This document shows, piece by piece, positions 1 to 8,217 of a DNA stretch of 9,677 bases. The stretch lies in contig JAEZAI010000115.1 in NCBI GenBank assembly GCA_023427825.1, positions 1 through 9,677 of the forward strand, read 5' to 3'. Position numbers and translations under genes: made by a program. Under the pieces are notes generated by a model, which was given only the letters and a program-made list of their open reading frames with translations, was not told the DNA's origin and searched no databases. Positions within the stretch are counted from its first letter, which is position 1. Every line of letters starts with the position of its first letter. The DNA comes from Actinomycetes bacterium. Lineage in GTDB: Bacteria; Actinomycetota; Acidimicrobiia; Acidimicrobiales; Microtrichaceae.

Positions 1-1006
<1,006 letters not shown>

Positions 1007-1062
1007 TCGCGCTCCCCGGACCCCGTCCGCGGAGCGCGGCGCGATCGGCGCCGTTGCAGGGC

Positions 1063-1074
1063 GTGACATGTGAC
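1063..1074. repeat. GTGAC-AT-GTGAC short direct repeat in divergent promoter region
   Basis: Between the divergent pyrG and GDPD genes the sequence GTGACATGTGAC holds two GTGAC copies two bases apart, centred on the palindrome ACATGT. It lies 24 bases upstream of the candidate GDPD -10 box, a plausible place for a regulator to bind. The match is short enough to be chance, and no regulator is suggested by the neighbouring genes. Confidence 0.25.
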
Positions 1075-1097
1075 CGACCGCGGACCGGCCCGCTCCC

Positions 1098-1103
1098 TAT
1101 GCT
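1098..1103 (+). promoter_or_regulatory. Candidate -10 box for a leaderless GDPD transcript
   Basis: TATGCT (TAnnnT pattern) ends exactly 7 bases before the ATG at 1111. That is the spacing at which the A of the start codon would itself be the first transcribed base. No Shine-Dalgarno sequence precedes 1111, which agrees with a leaderless mRNA, a common arrangement in Actinomycetota. No clear -35 box is visible. The ATG at 1099 overlaps this box and would be an alternative start adding four residues. Confidence 0.4.
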
Positions 1104-1110
1104 CCCGCGC

Positions 1111-2136
1111 ATGGGCCGGACCAAGCTCCTGATGCTCGCCGTCGCGGTGGTCGCGCTGACGGTGGGCGCCGCATCGTGCAGCTCCGACGACTCGGGCTCC
1201 GGCGCCGACCGCGATGACGGCGGCACGTCGAGCACCACCTCGACGTCGACCGCGCCTGCGCCCGAGGCGACGACGGTGGCGGCGCTGCTGGCGCTCGACC
1301 GTCCGATCGTGCTCGCCCACGCCGGCGGCGACGACGTGCACCCGCACGACACGCCCTACGGGTTCGACCGCTCGGCGGCCGCCGGCGTCGACGCCTTGGA
1401 CATGGACGTGCAGCTGAGCTCGGACGGCGTGCTCGTCGTCCAGCACGACGACACGGTCGACCGCACCACCGAGGGCTCGGGAGCCGTCGGCTCCATGACC
1501 TACGACGAGCTGCACGCGCTGGACGCGGCCTACTGGTTCACCGAGGACTGCACCTGCAAGGACCGCCCCGACGACGAGTACATGCTGCGCGGGGTGCGCA
1601 CCGGCGAGGTGGCGCCGCCCGACGGCGCGGAGCCCGACGACTTCGCGATCACGAGCTTCGAGCGCATCGCGCTCGACCACCCCGACCACGTGTTGAACAT
1701 CGAGATCAAGGGCAAGGCACCGGAGGCCGTCCCGGCCGCCGAGGAGCTGGCCCGCCTGGTCCGCGAGCACGACCTGACCGACCGGGTGGTGGTCACCTCG
1801 TTCGACGACGCGGTCGCCGAGGCCTTCGCCGCCGCGGCACCGGGCGCGGCGATCACGCCGGGGCTGGGCGCCACGTCCGCCTACGTGCTGCAGGGCACGC
1901 TGCCGCCCGCCGGTCGCACGATCCTGCAGGTCCCGCCCGACTTCGAGGGCATCGAGGTGGTCAACGCCGCCATGTTGGAGCGGGCCCACGCCGACGGCCT
2001 GGTCGTCTGGGTCTGGCCGAACGACGCCCGCTGGGAGACCGCCGAGGGCTACACCCAGCTGCTCGACATGGGCACCGACGGCCTCAACGCCGCCGATCCG
2101 GCCACCGCCGTCGAGGTCGTCCGGTCCCGGAGCTGA
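1111..2136 (+). CDS. Predicted lipoprotein, glycerophosphodiester phosphodiesterase (GDPD) family
   Basis: GDPD enzymes cleave glycerophosphodiesters to glycerol-3-phosphate and an alcohol. This 341-residue protein starts with MGRTK, a hydrophobic stretch (6-21) and C23 in AASC, a plausible lipobox, then a Ser/Thr/Asp-rich linker to about residue 55. It is therefore probably anchored outside the membrane. The GDPD barrel follows: LAHAGG (68-73), LDMDVQLSSDG (96-106), VVQHDDTVDRTT (109-120), NIEIKGK (E198) and the C-terminal GTDGLNAADP. Both catalytic histidines (H70, H112), D99 and E198 are present. The usual HRG Arg is Ala (A71) and the first Glu of ExD is Asp (D97), so activity or substrate may differ. 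The ATG at 1111 is preferred because it puts the signal peptide at the N-terminus; the ATG at 1099 is possible. It is the only plus-strand gene, placed between pyrG and the envelope cluster. Family assignment is firm; substrate is unknown. Confidence 0.9.
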   Translation: MGRTKLLMLAVAVVALTVGAASCSSDDSGSGADRDDGGTSSTTSTSTAPAPEATTVAALLALDRPIVLAHAGGDDVHPHDTPYGFDRSAAAGVDALDMDVQLSSDGVLVVQHDDTVDRTTEGSGAVGSMTYDELHALDAAYWFTEDCTCKDRPDDEYMLRGVRTGEVAPPDGAEPDDFAITSFERIALDHPDHVLNIEIKGKAPEAVPAAEELARLVREHDLTDRVVVTSFDDAVAEAFAAAAPGAAITPGLGATSAYVLQGTLPPAGRTILQVPPDFEGIEVVNAAMLERAHADGLVVWVWPNDARWETAEGYTQLLDMGTDGLNAADPATAVEVVRSRS

Positions 2137-2162
2137 GCCCGCCGCGCCGTCGCCGCCGTTTC

Positions 2163-2202
2163 GTTGCGCGATCCACGGCAATTGGGCCGCATATCGCGCA
2201 AC
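2163..2202. terminator. Inverted repeat between convergent genes, likely (bidirectional) terminator
   Basis: GTTGCGCGAT (2163-2172) and ATCGCGCAAC (2193-2202) are perfect 10-base inverted copies. Inside the 20-base loop a second stem CGGC/GCCG (2176-2179 with 2186-2189) encloses the six-base loop AATTGG. The hairpin sits in the 75-base gap between the 3' ends of the GDPD gene and the PNPT gene, where both transcripts should stop. Neither side has a T tract, so it is not a classical intrinsic terminator. It may work as a U-less hairpin or be a protein-binding site or dispersed repeat. Confidence 0.6.
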
Positions 2203-2211
2203 AGAACCGGG

Positions 2212-3099
2212 TCACCCGTCGGCGACCGAGCGTCCTCGCAGCGAGCCGAGGCGGTCGAACCAGCGCAGCGGCCCCACCGAGTCGATCACCGTCGAGAACG
2301 ACACGACCTCGCTGACGAGGTTGAACGCGAGCACGCCGGCGAGGAGCACCCAGCGGGCCCACGGGTCGGGCACCGCCCACAGCGCGGCGATCCCGCAGAC
2401 GGCGCCGAGCGGGTTGGCACCGGCGTCGCCGAGCATCGCCCGCTCGCGGAGGTCGGGCGCGAGCAGTCCCAGGCCGGAACCGATGGCGACCGCGGGCATG
2501 AACAGGATCGAGTTGCGCACCACGAGCGCGAGCACGACGAACGTCACCGCCGTGAACTTGGTGGCCCGGCCGGGCGCCCGGTCGAACAGGTTGCCGAGGT
2601 TGGCGGCGAGGGCGACGATCGCGCCGTCGCGCAGCAGCCCGATCGCCGAGCCGGTCCCCTCCTGCAGGAACGGCGTGTCGCCCTGCATCACCGACACGAC
2701 GACCACGCCCACCGCCGCGCCGCCCACGAGCTTGATCATCCCGGAGGTGACCCGGCCGCGTCGGAGCGCACCGACGTGGCTGCGGAACCCGCCCGACTGG
2801 CCCACGCCCGCGACGTCGTCGAAGAGGCCGAGCAGCGAGAAGCCGGTGACCGCGATCAGCGTGGTCGAGCTGAGCTGGTCCCACGCGTACCAGGCGTCCT
2901 CGGCGGCGAGCACCAGCCGGACGAGCGCCACGACCAGCAGCACGGCGACCGGGATCAGCACGCCGATCGCCGTGTGCAGCGTGGCGCCGCGGTAGTTGGT
3001 CCGCTCGAGGGCGGGGACGGCGAACGCCTGCTCCGACAGCGACCACACCGCGGCGGTCAGCACCCCGCCGACGACGAGCCCGAGCAGCGTCCAGCTCAC
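2212..3099 (-). CDS. Diverged polyprenyl-phosphate sugar-1-phosphate transferase-like membrane protein (PNPT/MraY-WecA superfamily)
   Basis: Members of this superfamily move a sugar-1-phosphate from a UDP-sugar to a polyprenyl phosphate at the inner membrane face. The 295-residue protein is mostly hydrophobic helices, about 8-9, shorter than typical MraY (about 360). Family signatures are visible in the correct order: TNYRG (34-38), GLFDDVAG with D94-D95, NLGNLFDRAPGR with N167, N170 and D173, and MLGDAGANPLG with D225. The equivalents of the catalytic aspartates are kept. The His motif near the C-terminus of WecA/MraY is absent; the end reads STVIDSVGPLRWFDRLGS instead. It is thus a side branch, not MraY itself. 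The GTG start at 3099 overlaps the upstream stop by four bases (GTGA), implying coupled translation; it is the last gene of the cluster. Superfamily is fairly sure; the sugar and carrier are unknown. Confidence 0.8.
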   Translation of the reverse strand: MSWTLLGLVVGGVLTAAVWSLSEQAFAVPALERTNYRGATLHTAIGVLIPVAVLLVVALVRLVLAAEDAWYAWDQLSSTTLIAVTGFSLLGLFDDVAGVGQSGGFRSHVGALRRGRVTSGMIKLVGGAAVGVVVVSVMQGDTPFLQEGTGSAIGLLRDGAIVALAANLGNLFDRAPGRATKFTAVTFVVLALVVRNSILFMPAVAIGSGLGLLAPDLRERAMLGDAGANPLGAVCGIAALWAVPDPWARWVLLAGVLAFNLVSEVVSFSTVIDSVGPLRWFDRLGSLRGRSVADG

Positions 3100-5423
3100 G
3101 CCGGGACCTCGTCGACCGGACGGTGTCCGCCGAGGTCCTCACCGAGGTCGTCGTCGAGCGCCTCGGCGTCGTCGGCGTCCGGTGCCCCGTCCACGGCGCC
3201 GAGCCCCAGGGCGAGGTACGCCGTGTACGGCAGCGCGACCGTGAGCATGAGGGCGGGGATCGCCACGCCCGAGTCGTTCACCGCCCAGGCGAGCAGGCCG
3301 AGGGTCAGCCCGGAGATGCCGAACGCCCGGAACCCGCTGTGCTCCGAGTTGAGCCGGCGCATCAGGCGGTTCGGGCGCCAGGTCAGGTACCCGACGAACA
3401 GCAGCGCGATCGGGATCACGAACGTCCAGACCGTCGAGGTGAGGATGCTCACGTTGGCCTCGAGCTTGCGCTGCAGGATCAGCGCGCCGTCGCCGTCGAG
3501 GAGCTTCTGGGCGAAGCGACCCAGGTGCGTGCGGGAGTCCACCGGGCGGGCCAGGTCGAGCGCGGCGAACAGCGCCAGGGCGCCGACCGTGCACGCGCCG
3601 ATCAGCGCGACCAGCCGCATGCGGATCCGGATGCCGAGCAGCAGCAGGATGCAGACGGTGAACGCCGGGATCGACGCCAGCACGCCGCCCACGTCGGAGC
3701 CCCACAGCGGCGAGCCGTCGAGCACGACGACGAGCAGGAACACGACGACCGCCGCGATCAGCCGCCCGGTGTTCCCCGAGTCGGGACGACGGCGCCGCCA
3801 GATCTCCCAGCCCCCGGTGACGAGCACCAGCGCCGAGATCGTGAGGATCGAGAACGCCTGGTTGCCGTAGCCGGCGAAGCGGCCCGCGACGATCGGCGAG
3901 TAGCCGAAGATCGTGTTGAGCTGCAGGTGGCCGCCGGTGACGATGTCGACGCCGAGCACCACCACGGCCAGACCGCACAGGATCACCGGCGGGGCGACCG
4001 CGTCGAAGCGTCCGAGCTGCGCCGCGATGGCCGCCAGCACCACCGACCCCGCCGCGATCGCCAGGCCGAAGGTCGCCACCGAGAACGGCCCGTACGGCAG
4101 GAGCCCCGACAGGAAGATGGCCGACGGCGTCGCGACGATCGCCAGCGCCCACCACCGCACCGGCCGCTTCCACCGGGCGGCACGGCCGACCGCCCACATC
4201 ACGGCGAGCAGCAGCAGCACGAGCGTGACGATGAACGCGACGGTGATGGGTCCGGTGGCCTCGTCCCGGAACAGCGCCCGCTCGTCGTCGCGGACCATCG
4301 TGTCGATCCGCTCCGACAGCGACGTCCCCCCGCCGCCCACGGCCACGATCGGGGTGTCGTTCACCTCGGACGGCGGGTCGATGTCGAAGGCGTCGAGGAT
4401 CGTCGGCGCCACGTCGGTGAGCGTCACGAACCCGGCCCGGCGGGTGGTCGGCGACCGGGCCCATCCCGGTTCGACTCCGGGGCCCTGCATGCCGAACTCG
4501 GTGAGCTGCTCGCCCGCGATCGGGGCGGTCGGCGCCACCACCATCACGAGGTCCTCGGCGAGGTCGACGGTGGCGAGCAGCTCGGCGAACGCGGCGTCCG
4601 CGCGCTCGAGCGCGGTCGCGAACTGGTCGTCGCCCTGCTCCACCGTGCTCTGCGCCCGGGCCTCCTCGGCGCGCTCCAGGTCCGACAGCTCGACGAGCTG
4701 CACGCGCGCGGCGTCCCAGCCCCGCGTGACCGACGCGAGCAGCGCCTGCTGGTCCGTCCGCACGCCGAACGGCGACAGGGGGTCGGCCACGAGCAGGCTC
4801 GACGACACGTTGCCGACCGCGACCTGCCCGTCCCTGGTCATGGCCCCGAGGGCCACCTCCCGCTGCGGGGGCGAGTTGGCGAGCCCGGTGTCGGCGTTGC
4901 CCACGGCGCCCATGCGCACGCCCTCGTCCGCGCGGGCGCTGGCCAGGGCGCCGGGGGCGGAGCCGTACAGCAGGTCGTCGTTGCGGGAGATCTGCTCGGC
5001 GATCGACAGCACGACCACCTCGCCGTCGGGCTCGATGCCCGTCCGGCGCCGGTAGACCTCCGCTGCGGAGCCCGACGGCGTGGACTCCGACACCTGCGAG
5101 GCGTCGCCGGCGGTGAGCGAGTTGAACGCGTCGGCGCGGTTGCCGGCACCGATCGTGAGGTAGGCGTCAGCGCCGTCCGTGCGGGGACCGACGGTCCGGG
5201 TGCTCATCGACGCGACCGCGGCGCCCTGCAGGAACTCGGTCAGCCGCGGCGGTCGCTCCTGCTCGAGCACGCCCCAGGTCACCCGCGGCAGCGTGACCAC
5301 GAGGACCCGTCGCGGCGCCTCCGCAACCGATGGCGACGCCGGCGACGCGCCGGGGACGGACGGGGGCACCAGGGCCGCGAGCACCGCCACGAGCGGGACG
5401 ACCAGCAGCGGACGACGCCTCAA
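3096..5423 (-). CDS. 775-residue membrane protein: alkaline-phosphatase-like outer domain plus about 11 transmembrane segments
   Basis: No function is known to me. The N-terminus MRRRPLLVVPLVAVLAALV is a signal peptide, followed by an extracytoplasmic region to about residue 390. That region resembles the alkaline phosphatase superfamily fold: a first strand RVLVVTLPRVTW (39-50), AYLTIGAGNRA (87-97), VRMGAVGNADTG (169-180) and TRRAGFVTLTDVAPTILD (327-344), a typical C-terminal block of these folds. The usual metal-binding Asp of strand 1 is missing, and there is no His anywhere before residue 499, so metal catalysis is unlikely. From about 392 come roughly 11 membrane helices with motif-like loops GYSPIVAGRFAGYGNQ (507-522), GSPLWGSDVGG (570-580), SRTHLGRF (640-647) and AVNDSG (714-719), then an acidic tail. 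The start is TTG at 5423, overlapping the upstream stop as TTGA; it places the signal peptide correctly. The context suggests an envelope glycan role, perhaps transfer or polymerisation; that part is inference. Confidence 0.8.
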   Translation of the reverse strand: MRRRPLLVVPLVAVLAALVPPSVPGASPASPSVAEAPRRVLVVTLPRVTWGVLEQERPPRLTEFLQGAAVASMSTRTVGPRTDGADAYLTIGAGNRADAFNSLTAGDASQVSESTPSGSAAEVYRRRTGIEPDGEVVVLSIAEQISRNDDLLYGSAPGALASARADEGVRMGAVGNADTGLANSPPQREVALGAMTRDGQVAVGNVSSSLLVADPLSPFGVRTDQQALLASVTRGWDAARVQLVELSDLERAEEARAQSTVEQGDDQFATALERADAAFAELLATVDLAEDLVMVVAPTAPIAGEQLTEFGMQGPGVEPGWARSPTTRRAGFVTLTDVAPTILDAFDIDPPSEVNDTPIVAVGGGGTSLSERIDTMVRDDERALFRDEATGPITVAFIVTLVLLLLAVMWAVGRAARWKRPVRWWALAIVATPSAIFLSGLLPYGPFSVATFGLAIAAGSVVLAAIAAQLGRFDAVAPPVILCGLAVVVLGVDIVTGGHLQLNTIFGYSPIVAGRFAGYGNQAFSILTISALVLVTGGWEIWRRRRPDSGNTGRLIAAVVVFLLVVVLDGSPLWGSDVGGVLASIPAFTVCILLLLGIRIRMRLVALIGACTVGALALFAALDLARPVDSRTHLGRFAQKLLDGDGALILQRKLEANVSILTSTVWTFVIPIALLFVGYLTWRPNRLMRRLNSEHSGFRAFGISGLTLGLLAWAVNDSGVAIPALMLTVALPYTAYLALGLGAVDGAPDADDAEALDDDLGEDLGGHRPVDEVPA

Positions 5424-6508
5424 CGTGCCACCCCCGCGAGCTCCTCGTAGACGGTGGCCACCGCCGCCGACAGCTCGCCCGGGTCGAAGCGCCGAGCAGC
5501 CAGCTCCCGTCCCGCCGCACCCGCCGCCTCGGCGGCCGCGGGGTCCGACAGGAAGCGCACCATGCCCGCGGCCAGGCCCTCGTCGTCGCCGACCGGGGCC
5601 ACCTGGCCGGCGCGGCCGTCACCGAGGAGCTCCGCGGCCAGGCCGACGTCGGTGCTGACGACCGGCACGCCGAGCTGCATCGCCTCGGCGAGCACCAGCG
5701 GGATCGCCTCCCACACCGAGCTCAGCGCGACGACGTCGGCGGCGCCGATCCAGTCCACCGCGTGGTGGTCGAAGCCGACGAGGTCCACCGAGCCGTCGAT
5801 GCCGAGCACGCGGCACTGCGCCTCGAGGGCCACGCGCTCCGGTCCCTCCCCCACGACGGCGAGGCGTGCGTCGGGCACGCGGGCGACGGTGCTCGCCCAG
5901 GCGCGCAGCAGCGTCGGCAGGTCCTTCTGGGGGTGGAGACGGGCCACGCAGGTCACCAGAGGAGTGTCGTCGCTCACGCCGATCGCGGCGCGGACCTGCC
6001 GGCGGGAGCGTTCGAGCACCGGGACCGGCGACGCAGGGACGATGACCCGGACCCGGTCCCTCGGCACCACGCCGTCCAGACCGGCCGCGATGGCGCCGGT
6101 GGGGGCGATCACCCGATCGGCCCGGGCCAGCACCCCGCGCTCCAGGCGGCGCTGCCAGCCCGCGGCGCGGCCGGCGGACTCGTCCAGGACGACGTTGTGC
6201 ACGGTGACGACGAGCGGTCGCGGCGGCCGTCCCCGCAGTGCGACCCAGGCGGCCTTCAACCCGTGGGCGTGCACGACCTGCGCAGGACCCCGCCACGGGC
6301 GCAGCTCGCGTCGCGCCGCCAGCAGCGCCGTGGGCGACAGCGCGGACGGCACCGCCACCACGCCGGCCTGCGGCCCGAGACCGTCGAGCACCCCGGCCGG
6401 TCCCACCACCGGCGCGTCCACCCCCAGGGCGGTGAGCTCCGCCGCCAGCGTGGCCACGTGGACGCGGATCCCGCCGGTCGACGGACCGAGCAGCTGCATC
6501 GCCCGCAT
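5420..6508 (-). CDS. Glycosyltransferase family 4-type (GT-B fold)
   Basis: A 362-residue cytoplasmic or membrane-associated transferase that should move a sugar from a nucleotide donor. The N-terminal half has the acceptor-side loop STGGIRVHV (10-18), VVHAHG (78-83) and VTVHN (101-105). The C-terminal half has the donor-binding features VARLHPQKD (R200, K205), VVGEGPER (218-225) and the GT4 EX7E signature WEAIPLVLAEAM with E267 and E275, followed by GVPVVSTDVG. Length and domain order are normal for GT4. The start is either ATG at 6508 (1-base overlap with the murJ stop) or the adjoining GTG at 6511 (4-base GTGA overlap like the other junctions); GGGGA just upstream suits either. Its stop overlaps the TTG start of the next gene. 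The family is certain, but donor and acceptor cannot be read from sequence. A lipid-linked acceptor is suggested by the flanking MurJ and PNPT genes. Confidence 0.92.
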   Translation of the reverse strand: MRAMQLLGPSTGGIRVHVATLAAELTALGVDAPVVGPAGVLDGLGPQAGVVAVPSALSPTALLAARRELRPWRGPAQVVHAHGLKAAWVALRGRPPRPLVVTVHNVVLDESAGRAAGWQRRLERGVLARADRVIAPTGAIAAGLDGVVPRDRVRVIVPASPVPVLERSRRQVRAAIGVSDDTPLVTCVARLHPQKDLPTLLRAWASTVARVPDARLAVVGEGPERVALEAQCRVLGIDGSVDLVGFDHHAVDWIGAADVVALSSVWEAIPLVLAEAMQLGVPVVSTDVGLAAELLGDGRAGQVAPVGDDEGLAAGMVRFLSDPAAAEAAGAAGRELAARRFDPGELSAAVATVYEELAGVAR

Positions 6509-8217
6509 CACGCCGTCCCCGCCACGGTGCCGCCGGGGTCGCCCCCGAGCGATCGAACCGCGCGCATCGGGCTGGGCCCGCCGAACAGCCGCAGCAGCGC
6601 CAGCAGCAGCACAACCAGCACCGCTCCGCCCACCACGCACAGCACGATCGCGGTGGCCACCCCGGGTTCCGGCAGCGCCCGGACCGCGACGTAGACGGCG
6701 ACGGCGGCCAGCGCGGTGGCGACCACGTCGCGGAGCACCGGCGCGGCGACCGTGGAGATCCTGGCGCCGGCGCGATGGACCCGGGACCGGATCGCCGCTG
6801 CGAGCACAGCGGCCCCGACCAGCTGCGCGGAGCCGTAGCCCACGCCGAGCGCCGTGATGCGGTCCACGTCGGGGACGACCGACACGAGCGCCGCCATGAT
6901 CGCCGTCCCGAGCACGGCCACACCGATGTTCACCAGCGTGGGCGTGCGGGTGTCCTGGTACGAGTACGCCACGCGCGTCAGGAGCAGCACGAGCGCGAAG
7001 CCGGGCACGCCGATCGCGAACCCTGCGACCGCGCCCGACACCTCGAGCACGCGGTCCGCGGCGTTGCCGAGCGCGACCACGTGCGCGATCGGCCCCGACA
7101 GCGCCGCCAGGGCGCCCGCCGACGCGATCGTGAACAGGCAGACCGACCGGGTGGTGCGCGCCACCTCGTCGCCGAACTCGCTCCACTGCTCCTTGCGGGC
7201 GAAGCGGGTCAGGTCGGGGAACGCCGTGGTGAAGACCGGCACGGCGAACAGCGACACCGGCAGCATGAACAGCACGTAGGCGAGCTGGTACACGACCACG
7301 CCGCCCTCGCTCCCGTTCGCCAGGTACAGCACCGCCACGAGCAGCGCCTGCGACGCGCCCAGGAACCCGGCGGCCCAGGCGCCCTGGCGGGCGAGACGCC
7401 GCAGGACGGGATGACGGAAGCGGAACGACGGCCGGATGCGGAAGCCCGTGCGCCACGCCGCGACGACGGGGACCGCGCAGAACGCGACCACACCCAGCAG
7501 CGTGCCGACGGCCAGCACCAGCTTCTCGCCGGTGGTGAGGTCGAGCGAGGGGGCCTGGCCGCCGCGCATGGCGGCGAACACCAGGTAGGTGGCGATCACC
7601 ACGACGTTGTTGATCGTCGGGGCGAACACGGGTTGCCAGAAGTGGCCGGTGGCGTTGAGCACCGCAGCGGCGACCATGCTCGCCGCGTAGAACAGCACCT
7701 GGGGCAGGAAGAACCAGAGCAGGAAGGTGCCGAGCTGGACCTCGGCGGCCCTGATCGCCGCGTCGTCGACGCCCGACACGAGCATCTCCATGATCCAGGT
7801 GCCGGCGACCAGCCCGGCGGCCACGACCGCGGCGAGCAGCGTGAGCATGGCGCCGAGCACCGCTCCGGCGGTCTCCTCCGCCTCCCGGTGGGTGTGGCCG
7901 TCGACGGCGTCGACCATGATCGGGATGAGCACCGACTGCAGCACGCCGGCCGCGAACAGCTCGAAGAGGATGTTCGGGATCGTGTTGGCGCTCTGGTAGG
8001 TGTTGCCCAGGTACGAGGTCCCCAGCACGGCGGCCACGACCACGATGCGGGCGAAGCCGCTGACGCGGCTGACCGCGGTGAAGACCGCCATGACCGTGGC
8101 GTTGCGGTTGCGGGTGGCGACGACCGCGTCCGGGTCCGCGGCGTGCGACATCGACGTGAGGTCGTCGGGCTCGTCCGGGCCGCCGGCCGCTGGGGACGAC
8201 GCCGGGTCGGGCGTCAC
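6508..8217 (-). CDS. murJ: MurJ/MviN-family lipid-linked glycan flippase
   Basis: MurJ proteins flip lipid-linked peptidoglycan precursor (lipid II) across the inner membrane. The 569-residue product has a short polar N-terminus (1-40) and then about 14 hydrophobic helices. Family marks are SRVSGFARIV (50-59, matching the essential SRxxGxxR arginines R51 and R57), NTIPNILFELFAAGVL (78-93), LNATGHFWQPVFAPTINN (197-214), LPVSLFAVPVFTTAFP (319-334) and YSYQDTRTPT (418-427). The E. coli arginines R52 and R270 seem replaced (around F85/E86 and V315). As I recall, other actinobacterial members differ there too, so this need not mean loss of function. It lacks the large cytoplasmic and extracellular extension of mycobacterial MviN. 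The GTG start at 8217 overlaps the steB stop (GTGA); the ATG 22 codons in is a weaker alternative. It may be the general lipid II flippase or one dedicated to this cluster's glycan. Confidence 0.92.
   Translation of the reverse strand: MTPDPASSPAAGGPDEPDDLTSMSHAADPDAVVATRNRNATVMAVFTAVSRVSGFARIVVVAAVLGTSYLGNTYQSANTIPNILFELFAAGVLQSVLIPIMVDAVDGHTHREAEETAGAVLGAMLTLLAAVVAAGLVAGTWIMEMLVSGVDDAAIRAAEVQLGTFLLWFFLPQVLFYAASMVAAAVLNATGHFWQPVFAPTINNVVVIATYLVFAAMRGGQAPSLDLTTGEKLVLAVGTLLGVVAFCAVPVVAAWRTGFRIRPSFRFRHPVLRRLARQGAWAAGFLGASQALLVAVLYLANGSEGGVVVYQLAYVLFMLPVSLFAVPVFTTAFPDLTRFARKEQWSEFGDEVARTTRSVCLFTIASAGALAALSGPIAHVVALGNAADRVLEVSGAVAGFAIGVPGFALVLLLTRVAYSYQDTRTPTLVNIGVAVLGTAIMAALVSVVPDVDRITALGVGYGSAQLVGAAVLAAAIRSRVHRAGARISTVAAPVLRDVVATALAAVAVYVAVRALPEPGVATAIVLCVVGGAVLVVLLLALLRLFGGPSPMRAVRSLGGDPGGTVAGTA

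Noticed and set aside
2164..3870. 568-codon plus-strand open frame spanning the PNPT gene and part of its neighbour
   Set aside because: Crosses two real gene boundaries on the other strand and has a repetitive Arg/Glu/His composition.
3096..5423. Calling the 775-residue protein an active alkaline phosphatase or sulfatase
   Set aside because: No histidine in the first 498 residues and no strand-1 aspartate, so the metal ligands required by that superfamily are missing.
3123..5450. Open frame of 775 codons on the plus strand, exactly as long as the opposite membrane-protein gene
   Set aside because: Its product is an Arg/His/Asp/Gly/Gln-rich string with no domain or membrane segment, typical of the antisense shadow of a high-GC gene. 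The minus-strand product has a signal peptide, helices and family motifs.
6509..7456. Upstream extension of the GT4 frame to a start at 7456, giving a 678-residue protein
   Set aside because: The extra 316 residues lie out of frame inside murJ and are Arg/Gly/Ala-rich with no motif. GT4 homology begins right at the murJ stop.
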